A DNA stretch of 64,000 bases from Halocalculus aciditolerans (GCF_014647475.1 NZ_BMPG01000003.1:372001-436000), one strand, 5' to 3'. Shown: positions 25,278-34,908, numbered from the stretch's first letter. The notes: generated by a model not told the origin, from the letters alone. Translations and numbers: made by a program.

Positions 25278-26930
25278 ATGCCAGGCGGCAGTGACATGAC
25301 CCTACACCAGTTCCTGTGGCGCGGCGAGAACGTCTTCGGCGACCAGGAGATTATCTCCCGGACGCACGACGGCATCCACCGCTACACGTACAGCGAGTAC
25401 GCAGACCGCGTGCGGAAGCTCGCGAGCGCCCTCGACGAGTGGGGCGTCGAAGAGGGCGACCGGGTCGCGACGTTCGCGTGGAACCACCACTGGCACCACG
25501 AGACCTACTTCGGGGTGCCCTGTCTCGGCGCGCAGCTCCACATGATCAACATCCTCCTGCCGGACTCCCACATCCAGCACATCGTCGAGGACGCCGAGGA
25601 CGTCCTGCTCTTCGTCGACGCGACGATGGTGGAGAAACTCGACGCCGCGTACGACGAGGAGGCGTTCGACTCGGTGAAGCAGTTCGTCGTCATGGGCGAC
25701 GAAGTCCCCGACACCGACCTCGACCCGGTCACGGACTACGAGTCCTTCATCGAGTCCGGCGACCCCGACTTCGAGTTCCCCGAGGTCTCCGAGGACCAGC
25801 CCGCCGGCATGTGTTACACGTCCGGGACCACCGGGAAGCCGAAGGGCGTCGAGTACACGCACAAGATGTACTGGGGGCACACGATGAGTATCATGACCGG
25901 CGAACTCGGCCTGATGAACACGGACACGGAGTTGACTATCGTCCCGATGTTCCACGTCTCCGGGTGGGGACGGCCGTTCGCCACCGTCGCGTCCGGCGCG
26001 ACGCAAGTGCTCCCGGGACCGCATCCCGAGCCCGCGGACATCGCGTCGCTCGTCGAGAACGAGGGCGTGAACAAGACCGCCGGCGTTCCGACCGTGTGGC
26101 GCGGCCTCCTCCAGTACGCTCGCGAGGCCGACCCCGACCTCTCCTCGCTCGAATACGTGATGTCCGGCGGGTCCGCCGCGCCGCCGAAACTCATCGACGA
26201 CTACCGCGAGGAACTCGACGCCGAACTCGTCGTCGGCTACGGGATGACCGAAACCTCCCCGGTGACGCACGTCGCCGAACACCGCACCGACACCCGCGAC
26301 TACGAGGGCGACGACCTCACGGAGCTCCGCGCGCACGCCGGCCTCCCCAGCCCCGGCGTGATGATGAAGGTCATCGGCGACGACGGCGAGGAGGTCCCGT
26401 GGGACGGCGAGTCCCTCGGCGAACTCCTCATGAAGGGCCCGTGGGTCACCACCGAATACTTCAACGCCCCCGAGAAGACGAAGTCCTCTGTTACTGACGA
26501 CGGCTGGCTCCGCACGGGCGACATCGTCCGCGTGACCGAGGACGGCTACGTCGACGTCGTCGACCGCGTGGACGACCTCGTGAAATCCGGCGGCGAGTGG
26601 ATCTCTAGCGTCGAGGTCGAGAACCGCCTGATGGGCCACCCGCGAGTCGCCGAAGCCGCCGTCATCCCCGTCGACCACCCGCAGTGGGACGAGCGACCCG
26701 TCGCCTTCGTCGTCGTCGACGGCGACTTCGACGAAGACGAGCTCCGCGAGGAGCTGAAAGCCTACGTCGCCGAAGAGTACCCGAAGTGGTGGGCTCCCGA
26801 CGCCATCCGCTTCATCGACGAAGTCCCGAAGGGCTCCACCGGGAAGTTCTCGAAGAAGACGCTCGTCGACGAGTTCATCGACGACGAACTGAAGCGCGAG
26901 GTCAGCGAATCCGCACCCGGGAGCCGCTGA
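25278..26930 (+). CDS. acyl-CoA synthetase (AMP-forming), medium/long-chain type
   Basis: The protein has 550 residues, starting just after a TATA box. All adenylate-forming motifs are present: P-loop YTSGTTGKPKGV (about residue 180), A5-type VGYGMTETSPVTH, A7 GWLRTGDIV, A8 VDRVDDLVKSGGEWISSVEVE and the A10 lysine in PKGSTGKFSKK. It activates a fatty or other carboxylic acid to its CoA thioester via the acyl-adenylate in the cytosol. It matches the haloarchaeal group often annotated as long-chain fatty-acid-CoA ligase. It is monocistronic; the downstream kinase gene converges on it. Confidence 0.95.
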   Translation: MPGGSDMTLHQFLWRGENVFGDQEIISRTHDGIHRYTYSEYADRVRKLASALDEWGVEEGDRVATFAWNHHWHHETYFGVPCLGAQLHMINILLPDSHIQHIVEDAEDVLLFVDATMVEKLDAAYDEEAFDSVKQFVVMGDEVPDTDLDPVTDYESFIESGDPDFEFPEVSEDQPAGMCYTSGTTGKPKGVEYTHKMYWGHTMSIMTGELGLMNTDTELTIVPMFHVSGWGRPFATVASGATQVLPGPHPEPADIASLVENEGVNKTAGVPTVWRGLLQYAREADPDLSSLEYVMSGGSAAPPKLIDDYREELDAELVVGYGMTETSPVTHVAEHRTDTRDYEGDDLTELRAHAGLPSPGVMMKVIGDDGEEVPWDGESLGELLMKGPWVTTEYFNAPEKTKSSVTDDGWLRTGDIVRVTEDGYVDVVDRVDDLVKSGGEWISSVEVENRLMGHPRVAEAAVIPVDHPQWDERPVAFVVVDGDFDEDELREELKAYVAEEYPKWWAPDAIRFIDEVPKGSTGKFSKKTLVDEFIDDELKREVSESAPGSR

Positions 26931-26953
26931 ACGCGGCGAAGCCTCGCGCCCCC

Positions 26954-28504
26954 TCAGTCCTCGGTCTCGTTCTCCGCCGCGACGCCGGAAAACCGAAATT
27001 CGAAGCGCGCGCCGCCGGACTCGCTGTCGGTGACGGTGACAGTCCAGCCGTGCGCGTCGACGATCTGTCGGACGATGGCGAGCCCGAACCCCGTGCCGTC
27101 GTCGGCGGTCGTGTACCCGATTTCGAAGAGGTCCTCGCGGTCGGCCGCGGGGACGCCGGGGCCGTCGTCCGCGACGAAGAACCCCTCGCCGTTCGCGAGG
27201 TCGCCGACGCGAACGGCGACGGACCCACCGCGCGCCCCGGCGTCATCCACGTCGTCACCGCGGGCGCGAGAACTCGGAGACCCGTGTTCGACCGCGTTCT
27301 CGCGAGCCTGCGAGTGAGAGCTGGGAGACCCGTGTTCGACCGCGTTCCGGAAGAGGTTCTCGAAGAGTTCTGTGAGTCGGCTCTCGTCGGCGTCGACGGT
27401 GAGGCCGGTATCGGCGGAGAGGGTCGCGTCGTCGGTGTCGACGTGCGTCCAGGCGGTTTCCGCGACGGTCGAGAGGTCGCAGGTGTCCGGGTCGATGACG
27501 GTTTCGCCGTGGTGGGCGAGCGTCACGGCCTCGTCGAGCAGTTCCTCGATGCGACACAGGGCGGTTTCGACGGTGTCGAAGTGTTCGGCGTCGCCGTCTT
27601 CGCGGGCGGCGTCGAGGTAGCCGATGGCGAGCGTGAGCGGGTTGCGGAGGTCGTGAGCGAGCATCCCGGCGAACGTCTCCAGGCGCTCGTTCTGTTTGGC
27701 GAGGAGCTCCTCGCGTTCGACGACGTCGGTGACGTCGTGGAAGACGCCGACGCGCTCTTCGGTCGCGCCGACCGGCGAGACCGCGCCGGCGTGCAGTTCG
27801 GTGACGAGTCTGTCGCCGCGAGCCGCCCACTCGAAGCGCTCGCGCTCCACCGTGTCGCCCTCGGCGCGCCGGAGGACGGCCTCGGCGCGCGCCGCCGCGT
27901 CGTATCCGAGCGCGGAGAGCGGGCGGCCGATGAGGGACCCCTCCGGGACGTCGAACGCGTCGCGGAAGGCCTCGTTCGCGGCGGTCGTCTCGCCCCCGGG
28001 GGTGGTGAGGACGATGGGGTCGGGCGCGGACTCGAAGAGCGCGCGGAACCGTTCTGCCTCTCGCGCGCGCCGGTGGTCGAGTCGGCGGGTGAGGCGGCGG
28101 TAGTCGAGGAGGGTGCCGAGGCGGTGGCGGAGGGCGTGTCGCCGAACCGGGGTCTCGATGACGTCGGCGACGACGTCCCACGCGTCCGCGCCGAGGCGGT
28201 CGCCGTCCGGCGTGAGGAGGAGGACGGGGAGGAAGACCGGGTCGGCGGTTCGGACGCGCTCGCGGAGGGTGTCCCACGACCGCTCGAACGCCCGCTTGTC
28301 GACGATGCAGGCGTCGAAGGCGGTATTCTCGACGCCGCCGGTCGTGACGTCGTAGGTCTCACTGAGCGCGCGTTCGAGGAGGCGTCGGTTTCGGTCGTGG
28401 GCGACCGCGAGGTGGACGGTCGCGTCTTCGCGGCTCGAGTCGCCCGTCACGTCGCGCCCCTCTGCCGAGGTCGGTGTGAGTCCGTCGCCCGATTCACTCC
28501 TCAC
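26954..28504 (-). CDS. PAS-domain histidine kinase
   Basis: The protein has 516 residues and starts at GTG. Residues 28-145 form a receiver-like domain with no clear phosphorylatable Asp (CIVDKRAFERS in its place). Residues 150-262 are a PAS domain. HisKA has an intact H-box MLAHDLRNPL with His284. HATPase_c has G1 ADDGPGVP and G2 GTGFGLAIV. The N-box (ENLFRNAVEHGSPSS, about 382-396) is partly repeated as ENAVEHGSPSS at 402-412, an in-frame 48-bp tandem duplication. The gene overlaps the end of the response-regulator gene by 11 bases, so the two form an operon and probably a signalling pair. Confidence 0.9.
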   Translation of the reverse strand: MRSESGDGLTPTSAEGRDVTGDSSREDATVHLAVAHDRNRRLLERALSETYDVTTGGVENTAFDACIVDKRAFERSWDTLRERVRTADPVFLPVLLLTPDGDRLGADAWDVVADVIETPVRRHALRHRLGTLLDYRRLTRRLDHRRAREAERFRALFESAPDPIVLTTPGGETTAANEAFRDAFDVPEGSLIGRPLSALGYDAAARAEAVLRRAEGDTVERERFEWAARGDRLVTELHAGAVSPVGATEERVGVFHDVTDVVEREELLAKQNERLETFAGMLAHDLRNPLTLAIGYLDAAREDGDAEHFDTVETALCRIEELLDEAVTLAHHGETVIDPDTCDLSTVAETAWTHVDTDDATLSADTGLTVDADESRLTELFENLFRNAVEHGSPSSHSQARENAVEHGSPSSRARGDDVDDAGARGGSVAVRVGDLANGEGFFVADDGPGVPAADREDLFEIGYTTADDGTGFGLAIVRQIVDAHGWTVTVTDSESGGARFEFRFSGVAAENETED

Positions 28505-29075
28505 CGCTCTCTCCGTCGGGTTGGTTCCCGTAGAACTGCCTCGTTCGGTCGTCGTCGAACGCGTCGTCGAGCGCGTCGTCGGCTCGCTCCGTCACGGCCT
28601 GGAGGCGGGCTTCGAGGCGCTGGAGGTCGCCGCTGGGGGCGCGGCCGTCGGCGCTCCGGTTCTCCTTGAGCGCGGCGACTTTGGACGCGACGGCGAAGTA
28701 CCGCTGTACGACCGCGTCGTAGTCGGCTCGCCGACACATCTGCTCGACGGCGTCCCGCAGGTCGCCCTCCGTGACGGGTTTCACGACGTAGTCGTCGAAC
28801 TCCCAGTCGACGACGTCGAGCTCCGGTTGCACTGCGGTCACCATCACCACGCGGCAGTCGACCCCTCGCGAGCGGATTTCGGCGAGGACCTCCGACCCGG
28901 AACGGCCGGGGAGCCGCCGGTCGAGGAGAACGACGTCCACGCGCTCACTCAGGCTGTCCAGCGCCTCGTCGCCGTTCTCGGCCGTCACGAGGTCGTAGGA
29001 ATCCCCGAGCCACCGGCGCGCCAAATCGAGGAACGCCGGTTCGTCGTCGACGACCAGTACCGTGCACTCTCCCAT
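28494..29075 (-). CDS. HalX-type response regulator
   Basis: The protein has 193 residues. The receiver domain has the acidic pair at D10-D11, phosphoacceptor Asp52 in DVVLLDRRLPG, T/S in VVMVTAV and Lys99 in DDYVVKPVT. The C-terminal part is the haloarchaeal HalX helical domain (DAVVQRYFAVASKVAALKEN), which takes the place of a DNA-binding domain. It is the first gene of an operon with the PAS histidine kinase that follows. Confidence 0.9.
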   Translation of the reverse strand: MGECTVLVVDDEPAFLDLARRWLGDSYDLVTAENGDEALDSLSERVDVVLLDRRLPGRSGSEVLAEIRSRGVDCRVVMVTAVQPELDVVDWEFDDYVVKPVTEGDLRDAVEQMCRRADYDAVVQRYFAVASKVAALKENRSADGRAPSGDLQRLEARLQAVTERADDALDDAFDDDRTRQFYGNQPDGESGEE

Positions 29076-29192
29076 CTATATCAGGAAGCTAACTACCGCG
29101 GGGACAAAAAGATGTGTTTTGGTTACCGGCCCGGTTCCCACAACCGGGAATGGGCGCGGTCTTAACCTCTCTCGTCCTCGTCTAGCGAGTCG

Positions 29193-29534
29193 ATGGAGTC
29201 GGAGACCCTGAATATCATCGACGAGACAGCAGTGACGATTCTCGCGGCGGCGAGCGCGGGTCCCGTCACCGCTGACACCATCCACGAACGCTCCAGCGTG
29301 CCGCAGTCGACGCTGTACCGGCGACTCGACCGCCTCGTCGACGCCGGACTCCTCCGGTCGGTCCCGCGACTGAACGACGACAACAACAATCAGTTCGTCT
29401 ACGAGTGCACGCTGGAGGAACTCCGGCTGACCATCGACGACGGCGAGGCCCGCATCGTCGTCGTCACCAATCGCAGCGGGACGACCGAAACGGCGGAGCG
29501 AGCCGTCGGCACTCACTGTCCGGGGGCCGAGTGA
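29193..29534 (+). CDS. winged-HTH transcriptional regulator
   Basis: The protein has 113 residues. Residues 10-70 are a winged helix (DETAVTILAAASAGPVTADT, ERSSVPQSTLYRRLDRLVDA) with the wing GLLRSVPRLNDDNNNQFVYE. A small acidic beta tail follows. Similar short regulators often sit beside two-component genes in haloarchaea and are annotated as bat/HTH-associated. It is divergent from the response regulator. The targets are unknown. Confidence 0.75.
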   Translation: MESETLNIIDETAVTILAAASAGPVTADTIHERSSVPQSTLYRRLDRLVDAGLLRSVPRLNDDNNNQFVYECTLEELRLTIDDGEARIVVVTNRSGTTETAERAVGTHCPGAE

Positions 29535-29716
29535 GCGTCGAGGAGAATCCACCGACGCACGCCTTCGAGCGCGTCGACGCCCGCGTCCGAGTCGGCGTCT
29601 ACCCGGTCACTCGCCACTGCGTCGTCGTTCCGCGGGCGTCGGCAAAACGGAGTGGACCACGTCATAGCATATTTCTGACAGTAGGTCTTTACGGGGTCGC
29701 GCCGAACGGCTAGGTA

Positions 29717-30883
29717 ATGGAGGATGCGACCCGCGTCCGGCGGCTCGAAGCGTTGCATCGGACGACGCGGGAGTTGATGGAGGCCGAGACGTACCGGGAG
29801 GTCGCAACCGTGAGCGTTCGAGCGGCGTCGACGGTCCTCGGTCTGGACGCGAACGCCATCCACCTTTACGAGGACGGCGAGGGGCTCGTCCCGGTGGCGT
29901 CGACGCCGCACGTGGAGGAACTCGTCGGCGACCTCCCGACGTTCACCGAGGGGAACGGCATCGCGTGGCGGGTCTACGCGTCCGGCGAGCCGACCGTCGT
30001 CGAGGACGTCCGCCACGACCCGGACGTCTACAACCCGGACACCCCGATTCGGAGCGAGATGTTCCTCCCGCTCGGCGAGCACGGCATCCTCGTCGCGGGG
30101 TCGGCGACGACGAGCGCGTTCGACGACGAGGACCAGTCGCTCGCGCAGGTGCTCGCGACGAACGTGGAGGCGGCGCTCCGGCAGGTCGACCGGAAGCGCG
30201 AGCTCATCCGGAAGAACGAGCGCTTAGAGCGGTTCGCGAGCGTCGTCTCCCCCGACCTCCGCAGCCCGCTCACGACCGCGCGCGGCTACCTCGACCTCGC
30301 GCGCGAGGACGGCGACGCCGAGCACTTCGACCGCGTGGAAGGCGCGCTCGACCGCATCGAGAGCATCGTCTTCGACCTCCTCGACCTCGCGCGCGCCGGG
30401 GACGCCATCGAGGAGACGGAGCCGGTCGCGCTCGCCGCCGTCGCCGAAGACGCGTGGCGCGCGGTCGAGGGGGCGGGCGTCGGCTCCCTCGAACTCGACG
30501 AGGACCTCGGGCGGGTGTCCGCGGACGCGAGCCGCCTCCAGCAGCTTCTGGAGAACCTCTTCCGGAACGCGCTCGAACACGGCGTTCCCGCCGCTCACTC
30601 ACACTCTCGCGGGAGTCCGGACGGACGCGGCGACGGCGCGGTCACGGTCCGCGTGGAAACGACGCCGGAGGGGTTCGCGGTCGCCGACGACGGCGTCGGC
30701 ATCCCGGAAGACGACCGCGAGCTCGTCTTCAACTCGGGCTACTCGACGCGCGACGACGGCACGGGCTACGGCCTCGCCATCGTCGAGGAGATCGCGGACG
30801 CGCACGGCTGGAACGTCGCCGTCACCGACAGCGAGTCCGGCGGCGCGCGCTTCGAGTTCACCGGGGTCGAGACGGCGGCGTGA
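29717..30883 (+). CDS. GAF-domain histidine-kinase homologue lacking the H-box histidine
   Basis: The protein has 388 residues. A GAF domain spans about 15-155 (ANAIHLYEDGEGLVPVASTP). It is followed by a HisKA helix pair and an intact HATPase_c with N-box LLENLFRNALEHG, G1 ADDGVGIPEDD and G2 GTGYGLAIVEE. The H-box reads SVVSPDLRSPL where the consensus is S-H-D-L-R-N-P-L, so the phosphoacceptor His is Pro179 (codon CCC at 30251-30253, one base from CAC). It may be a pseudokinase that binds ATP and pairs with another kinase, or a recent mutation. It belongs to the two-component cluster but is on its own transcript. Confidence 0.85.
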   Translation: MEDATRVRRLEALHRTTRELMEAETYREVATVSVRAASTVLGLDANAIHLYEDGEGLVPVASTPHVEELVGDLPTFTEGNGIAWRVYASGEPTVVEDVRHDPDVYNPDTPIRSEMFLPLGEHGILVAGSATTSAFDDEDQSLAQVLATNVEAALRQVDRKRELIRKNERLERFASVVSPDLRSPLTTARGYLDLAREDGDAEHFDRVEGALDRIESIVFDLLDLARAGDAIEETEPVALAAVAEDAWRAVEGAGVGSLELDEDLGRVSADASRLQQLLENLFRNALEHGVPAAHSHSRGSPDGRGDGAVTVRVETTPEGFAVADDGVGIPEDDRELVFNSGYSTRDDGTGYGLAIVEEIADAHGWNVAVTDSESGGARFEFTGVETAA

Positions 30884-30938
30884 CTCGCGGATTGGGGTTC
30901 CGCGCGGCTTAACTCGCTCCGCAGAATAGGCAGAGCCG

Positions 30939-31694
30939 ATGACTACCCGCGTCGATGCGCTCGCCGCTCGCGTCCGTGACGCCGACGCCGTCGTCGCGTT
31001 CACGGGCGCGGGCGTCAGCGCCGCGTCCGGCATTCCGACGTTCCGCGGCGAGGACGGCGTCTGGGGCGACGAGTTCGACCCGGCGGATTTCCACGTCGAC
31101 CGCTTCCGGAACGACCCGGCGGGCTTCTGGCGCGAGCGCCTCGCCCTCTACGAGCGCATGGCACCCGACGGGGTCGCGCCGAACGCCGCGCACCGCGCGC
31201 TCGCCGACCTCGAAGCCGCCGGAGAGCTGGACGCCGTTATCACGCAGAACACCGACGGCCTGCATCGGGACGCCGGAACGGAGTCGCTCGTGGAGCTCCA
31301 CGGGACGAACCGCGAGGTCGAGTGCGTGGACTGCGGCGCTCGCGCGGACGCCGCGCCCGTCCGCGAGCGCGTCCGCGACGGCGACCTGCCGCCGACCTGC
31401 GAGGCCTGCGGCGGCCTCCTCAAGCCCGCCGTCGTCCTCTTCGGCGAACGCCTCCCGCGCGGCGCGCTCGACCGCGCTCGCGACCTCGCCCGTGAGAGCG
31501 ACTTGCTCATCGCCACCGGCTCCTCGCTCACCGTCGAGCCCGCCGCGTCCATCCCGCGGAAAGCAACCTACGGCGGGTCGCTCGCGGTCGTCAACCTCGA
31601 CTCGACCCCGCAGGACGCGCTCGCGGAGGTCGTGATCCACGACGACGCCACCGACGTCCTCCCCGCGGTCGTCGACGCAATAGTCGATAGTTAG
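30939..31694 (+). CDS. Sir2-family NAD-dependent protein deacylase
   Basis: The 251-residue protein has the sirtuin core: GAGVSAASGIPTFRGEDGVW (NAD site), TQNTDGLHRDAG, catalytic His in ELHGTN, and the zinc module with four Cys in CVDCGARADAAP and CEACGG. FGERLP and GSSLTVEPAASIP complete the fold. It removes acyl groups from lysines using NAD. Its 3' end overlaps the convergent hydrolase gene by four bases (31691-31694). Confidence 0.95.
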   Translation: MTTRVDALAARVRDADAVVAFTGAGVSAASGIPTFRGEDGVWGDEFDPADFHVDRFRNDPAGFWRERLALYERMAPDGVAPNAAHRALADLEAAGELDAVITQNTDGLHRDAGTESLVELHGTNREVECVDCGARADAAPVRERVRDGDLPPTCEACGGLLKPAVVLFGERLPRGALDRARDLARESDLLIATGSSLTVEPAASIPRKATYGGSLAVVNLDSTPQDALAEVVIHDDATDVLPAVVDAIVDS

Positions 31695-32536
31695 TCGAGG
31701 AAGTCGCGGAGCGCGTCGACGTATGTCTCCGTTCGGTCTTCGACGACCCAGTGGTAGGCGTCGCCGAGTTCGACGATTTCCGCTCCGCCGCCGACGTCGT
31801 CGGCGAGCCGCTCGGCGTACTCGACGGGCTGCATGACGTCGTCCGCGCCCCAGAGCAGGAGCGTGTCCGCGGTGATGTTCGAGTAGTCGAGTTCGGTGGT
31901 GTGGCTCGTGTTCGTGGCGACGGCGCAGCGTTCGAGGGAGACGCGGCCGGCCTCGGAGCGCCACGGAGCCTTCATCCCCTCGACGAAGTCCGGGTCGGCG
32001 TCGCCGTGGACGCCGTCGGCGAACGCGAAGTCGAACGCCGCCTCGAACTCGTCGCTGCTCATTCGCGACACCGCGCCGGGGATGCTGAGGTCGTTCACGA
32101 ACTCGACCGGCCAGGAGTCGTAGGCGACGGCGTTCGAGAGGACGAGGTTCGCCACTCGCTCGGGCTGGTGGGCGGCGAACCGGGAGGCGACGCCGCCGCC
32201 GATGTCGTGGCCGACGAGCGTCACGGCGTCGACGCCGAGGCCGTCGAGGAACGCGTCGAGCATCGCCTCCTGAGCGCGAATCGAGCGGTCGAAGGCGTCG
32301 GCGTTCGCGGAGTTCCCGTAGCCGAGTAGGTCCGGCGCGAGCACGCGGTAGTCGTCGGCGAGCGCGGGCGCGACGTCCCGCCAGAGGAACGACCACGTCG
32401 GAATCCCGTGCAGGAAGACCACGGGCCGGTCGTCACCGTCGGCGTCGCCGGCGTCGTAGTAGGCGACGCGGCGCGCCTCGCCGTCGACGGTTACGCTCCG
32501 TTCGTCCTGTCGGTCAGTCCACTCGGTGTGATCCAT
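31691..32536 (-). CDS. alpha/beta hydrolase, haloalkane dehalogenase/epoxide hydrolase-like
   Basis: The protein has 281 residues. The oxyanion motif is VVFLHGIPTWSFLWRDV. The nucleophile elbow is VGHDIGGG, with Asp in the nucleophile position, as in haloalkane dehalogenases and epoxide hydrolases. The acid is in LLWGADDVMQPV and the catalytic His in DAYHWVVED. An Asp nucleophile makes it unlike serine esterases. The substrate is undetermined and the protein is cytosolic. It may be read through with the amino-acid permease gene 54 bases upstream on the same strand. Confidence 0.85.
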   Translation of the reverse strand: MDHTEWTDRQDERSVTVDGEARRVAYYDAGDADGDDRPVVFLHGIPTWSFLWRDVAPALADDYRVLAPDLLGYGNSANADAFDRSIRAQEAMLDAFLDGLGVDAVTLVGHDIGGGVASRFAAHQPERVANLVLSNAVAYDSWPVEFVNDLSIPGAVSRMSSDEFEAAFDFAFADGVHGDADPDFVEGMKAPWRSEAGRVSLERCAVATNTSHTTELDYSNITADTLLLWGADDVMQPVEYAERLADDVGGGAEIVELGDAYHWVVEDRTETYVDALRDFLD

Positions 32537-32589
32537 CGCCTACGAAATCGGGAAGAACCGTGATAAATCTCCGGCTCGCGGAAGAGGGG

Positions 32590-33978
32590 TCAGTCGACGA
32601 TGCGCTCGGCGTCCTTGTCCTCGGAGTGGACGCCGGGGAGGGTGTCGAGGATGGCGTCGACGTCTTCCCCGCCGCGGTTGTAGTACCAGTAGCCGGCGAA
32701 GACGACGAGGCCGACGACGAGCCACGGGACGTAGACGGTGAGCGACCCCTGGTAGGCCTTCGTGAGGAGGCCGAGGGAGCCGACGGTGCCGAGGAGGCCG
32801 GTGATGGCGAGGCCGGCCTTGCTGTCGAAGCCGGCGCGGGCGGCGAGCTCCGGCCGACTGAACCGGACGTAGAGCGCGGTCGCGGAGACCGTGCAGTACG
32901 CGATGAGGTAGGAGAACGTCGCGATGACGATGACCTGCGTGAGGCCGGTGGAGTAGAAGGTGAGCGCGGACGCGACGACGTAGAGGGTAACGAGGCTCCA
33001 GTGGGGCGTGCGGAAGCGCTCGCTGACGGCGGAGAACTGCGCGGGGAAGACGTTGTCCCACGACCACGAGTACGGCATCTTGATGCCGGCGGCCATGACG
33101 GCGTGAACGGAAGAAGCGGTGGCGAGCAGGCCGCCGAACGCGACGACGGCGGTCGCGTTAAACGGCAGGAAGGTGGCGGCGGCGGTGGCGAGCGGGCGGT
33201 CGGAGTTCGCGAGCAGCGTGTAGTCGCCGACGACGCCGTAGATGACGGCCGCCGTCCAGACGTAGAGGAGGATGAGGATGGCGGTACCGCCGGCCATCGC
33301 GAGCGGGAGGTTCCGCGAGGGGTTCTTCACTTCCGCGCCCATCTGGCCGGCGACGGCGATGCCGATGTAGGCGTAGAAGAGCGGGACGGCGGCGGCGATG
33401 AAGCCGTTCGTCCCGCCGGTGAAGAAGGGCGTGTAGTTGCTCGGCTGGACGTTGAAGCTCCCGGGAATCACGAGGACGAGGATGGAGAGGATGAGGACGC
33501 CGAAGATGGCGTTCTGCGAGCGGCTGTAGGTCCGGACGCCGACGAGGTTCACGAGGAAGAGGACGGTGAGGAGGGCGAACCCGGCGAGGGTGGCGTCGAC
33601 GCTCGGGTAGAAGACTTTGAGGTAGCTGCCGAAGCCGAGCGCGAGCGCGGCGTCGGCGGCCATGTAGCCGAGCCACTTCGACCACGTGACGAGAAACCCG
33701 GGCAGGCGGTTCCGGTAGGTCCGTGAGATGTAGGCGTAGGAGCCTGAGGCGGCCGGGAAGATGGTCGCCATCCACGAGTAGTTCACCGCGATAGCCATCG
33801 CGAGAATCCCGGAGAGGACGACGACGAGGATGATGCTGGGGCCGGTCGTCGCGGACGCGGTGCCGAGGGTGACGAACAGGCCCGCGCCGAGCGTGCCCGC
33901 GATAACGGTGCTCATCGCGCCGAGCAGCCCCATGTCGCGGGAGAGGCTGCGGTCGTCGCGGCTCGAGTTACTTGGCAT
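32590..33978 (-). CDS. APC-family amino acid permease
   Basis: The protein has 462 residues and about twelve membrane helices. The first helices contain the APC signature: LLGAMSTVIAGTLGAGLFVT (unwound G-x-G binding segment), then YAYISRTYRNRLPGFLVTWS. The amphipathic loops and the later PTHWSL-like stretch (FRTPHWSLVTLYVV) are typical. It would import amino acids or related amines by ion symport. The C-terminal acidic tail (GVHSEDKDAERIVD) is cytoplasmic. The substrate is undefined. Confidence 0.9.
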   Translation of the reverse strand: MPSNSSRDDRSLSRDMGLLGAMSTVIAGTLGAGLFVTLGTASATTGPSIILVVVLSGILAMAIAVNYSWMATIFPAASGSYAYISRTYRNRLPGFLVTWSKWLGYMAADAALALGFGSYLKVFYPSVDATLAGFALLTVLFLVNLVGVRTYSRSQNAIFGVLILSILVLVIPGSFNVQPSNYTPFFTGGTNGFIAAAVPLFYAYIGIAVAGQMGAEVKNPSRNLPLAMAGGTAILILLYVWTAAVIYGVVGDYTLLANSDRPLATAAATFLPFNATAVVAFGGLLATASSVHAVMAAGIKMPYSWSWDNVFPAQFSAVSERFRTPHWSLVTLYVVASALTFYSTGLTQVIVIATFSYLIAYCTVSATALYVRFSRPELAARAGFDSKAGLAITGLLGTVGSLGLLTKAYQGSLTVYVPWLVVGLVVFAGYWYYNRGGEDVDAILDTLPGVHSEDKDAERIVD

Positions 33979-34056
33979 GGGCTACCATAGTTCACACTTC
34001 GGGCATAGTACCGGCCTCTAGCATGAACGGGTCGCGGGGGAGCGCCGTCGAGGGGG

Positions 34057-34731
34057 CTACTCGGGGCGGCCGAGGAGTTTGGCTTCGGCCTTCCGGAGGT
34101 GTTCGAGAAGCGTCGCCTTGGAGACGTCGAGGTCGTCGGCGAGGTCGGCGGCGGAGACGTGTCGCGGCCACGCGTAGTAGCCTTCGTCGCGCGCGGTCTC
34201 GAAGACCTCGCGCTGGCGCTCGGAGAGGTCGTCGAGGGGGAGGACGCCCGCGCCGCTCTGTTCGGTGGCGGTGACGCGACTCACCGCGATGTCGGCGTCG
34301 AGTTCGGCTTCGATGTCGGCGAGGCGGTCGAGGGCGTCGTCGCGCGTGCAGTCCGCGATAACGGTCCACGACTCGCGGCCGTCGGCCATCCGCACCGGCT
34401 CGTCCGGGATGAATCCCCGGGAGACGAGCGCGTCGTTGATGCTCTTCTCGATGTCGTAGCGGACGACGAGCCGGCGGCTCGCGTTCCCCGGGATGGTCTC
34501 GTCGACGACCCCGGGGTCGTCGACGACCCAGACCGCGTCGGTGAGCGGCGACGCCTCGATCTCGTCGACGAGTTCGTCCACCTCCTCGGTCGTCTCGGCG
34601 TACGCCGTGAACCGCCCGTTCGCCTGCCCGTCGACCGTGTAGACGCCGTGGCCGAGCAGGCCGGCGTCGACGGCCTCCGTCACTTCGAGCGTCCAGCACT
34701 CCGGATGCCAGAGGTCGAGCGTCAGCCGCAC
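34057..34731 (-). CDS. bat-type HTH-10 transcriptional regulator
   Basis: The protein has 224 residues. Residues 1-150 form the bat N-terminal domain common to haloarchaeal activators. The C-terminus carries the bacterio-opsin-activator HTH (LSERQREVFETARDEGYYAW, SAADLADDLDVSKATLLEHL) ending in RKAEAKLL. The family members activate genes such as bop or metabolic genes; there is no GAF or PAS sensor in this short version. It is divergent from the DUF1611 gene pair, which could be its target. Confidence 0.9.
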   Translation of the reverse strand: MRLTLDLWHPECWTLEVTEAVDAGLLGHGVYTVDGQANGRFTAYAETTEEVDELVDEIEASPLTDAVWVVDDPGVVDETIPGNASRRLVVRYDIEKSINDALVSRGFIPDEPVRMADGRESWTVIADCTRDDALDRLADIEAELDADIAVSRVTATEQSGAGVLPLDDLSERQREVFETARDEGYYAWPRHVSAADLADDLDVSKATLLEHLRKAEAKLLGRPE

Positions 34732-34908
34732 CGCCCGCCACCCCCACTCCCTCGCTCGCTCCGCCGCTTCGCCCCGCGTTCCCCCGTCCCGTGAGCCCCG
34801 TGCCGGCGTGCCATACCTCCGCGTAGGCCGGGTACCGGCAAAAGCACGTCGTCGGACCGTTCATGAGAGGGAGGGTGTACTTTCCGGCGACTCGCGCTAG
34901 CTAGGCCC

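Noticed and set aside
26684-28669. 661-residue plus-strand frame opposite the PAS kinase
   Set aside because: It is the antisense shadow of a kinase with complete motifs.
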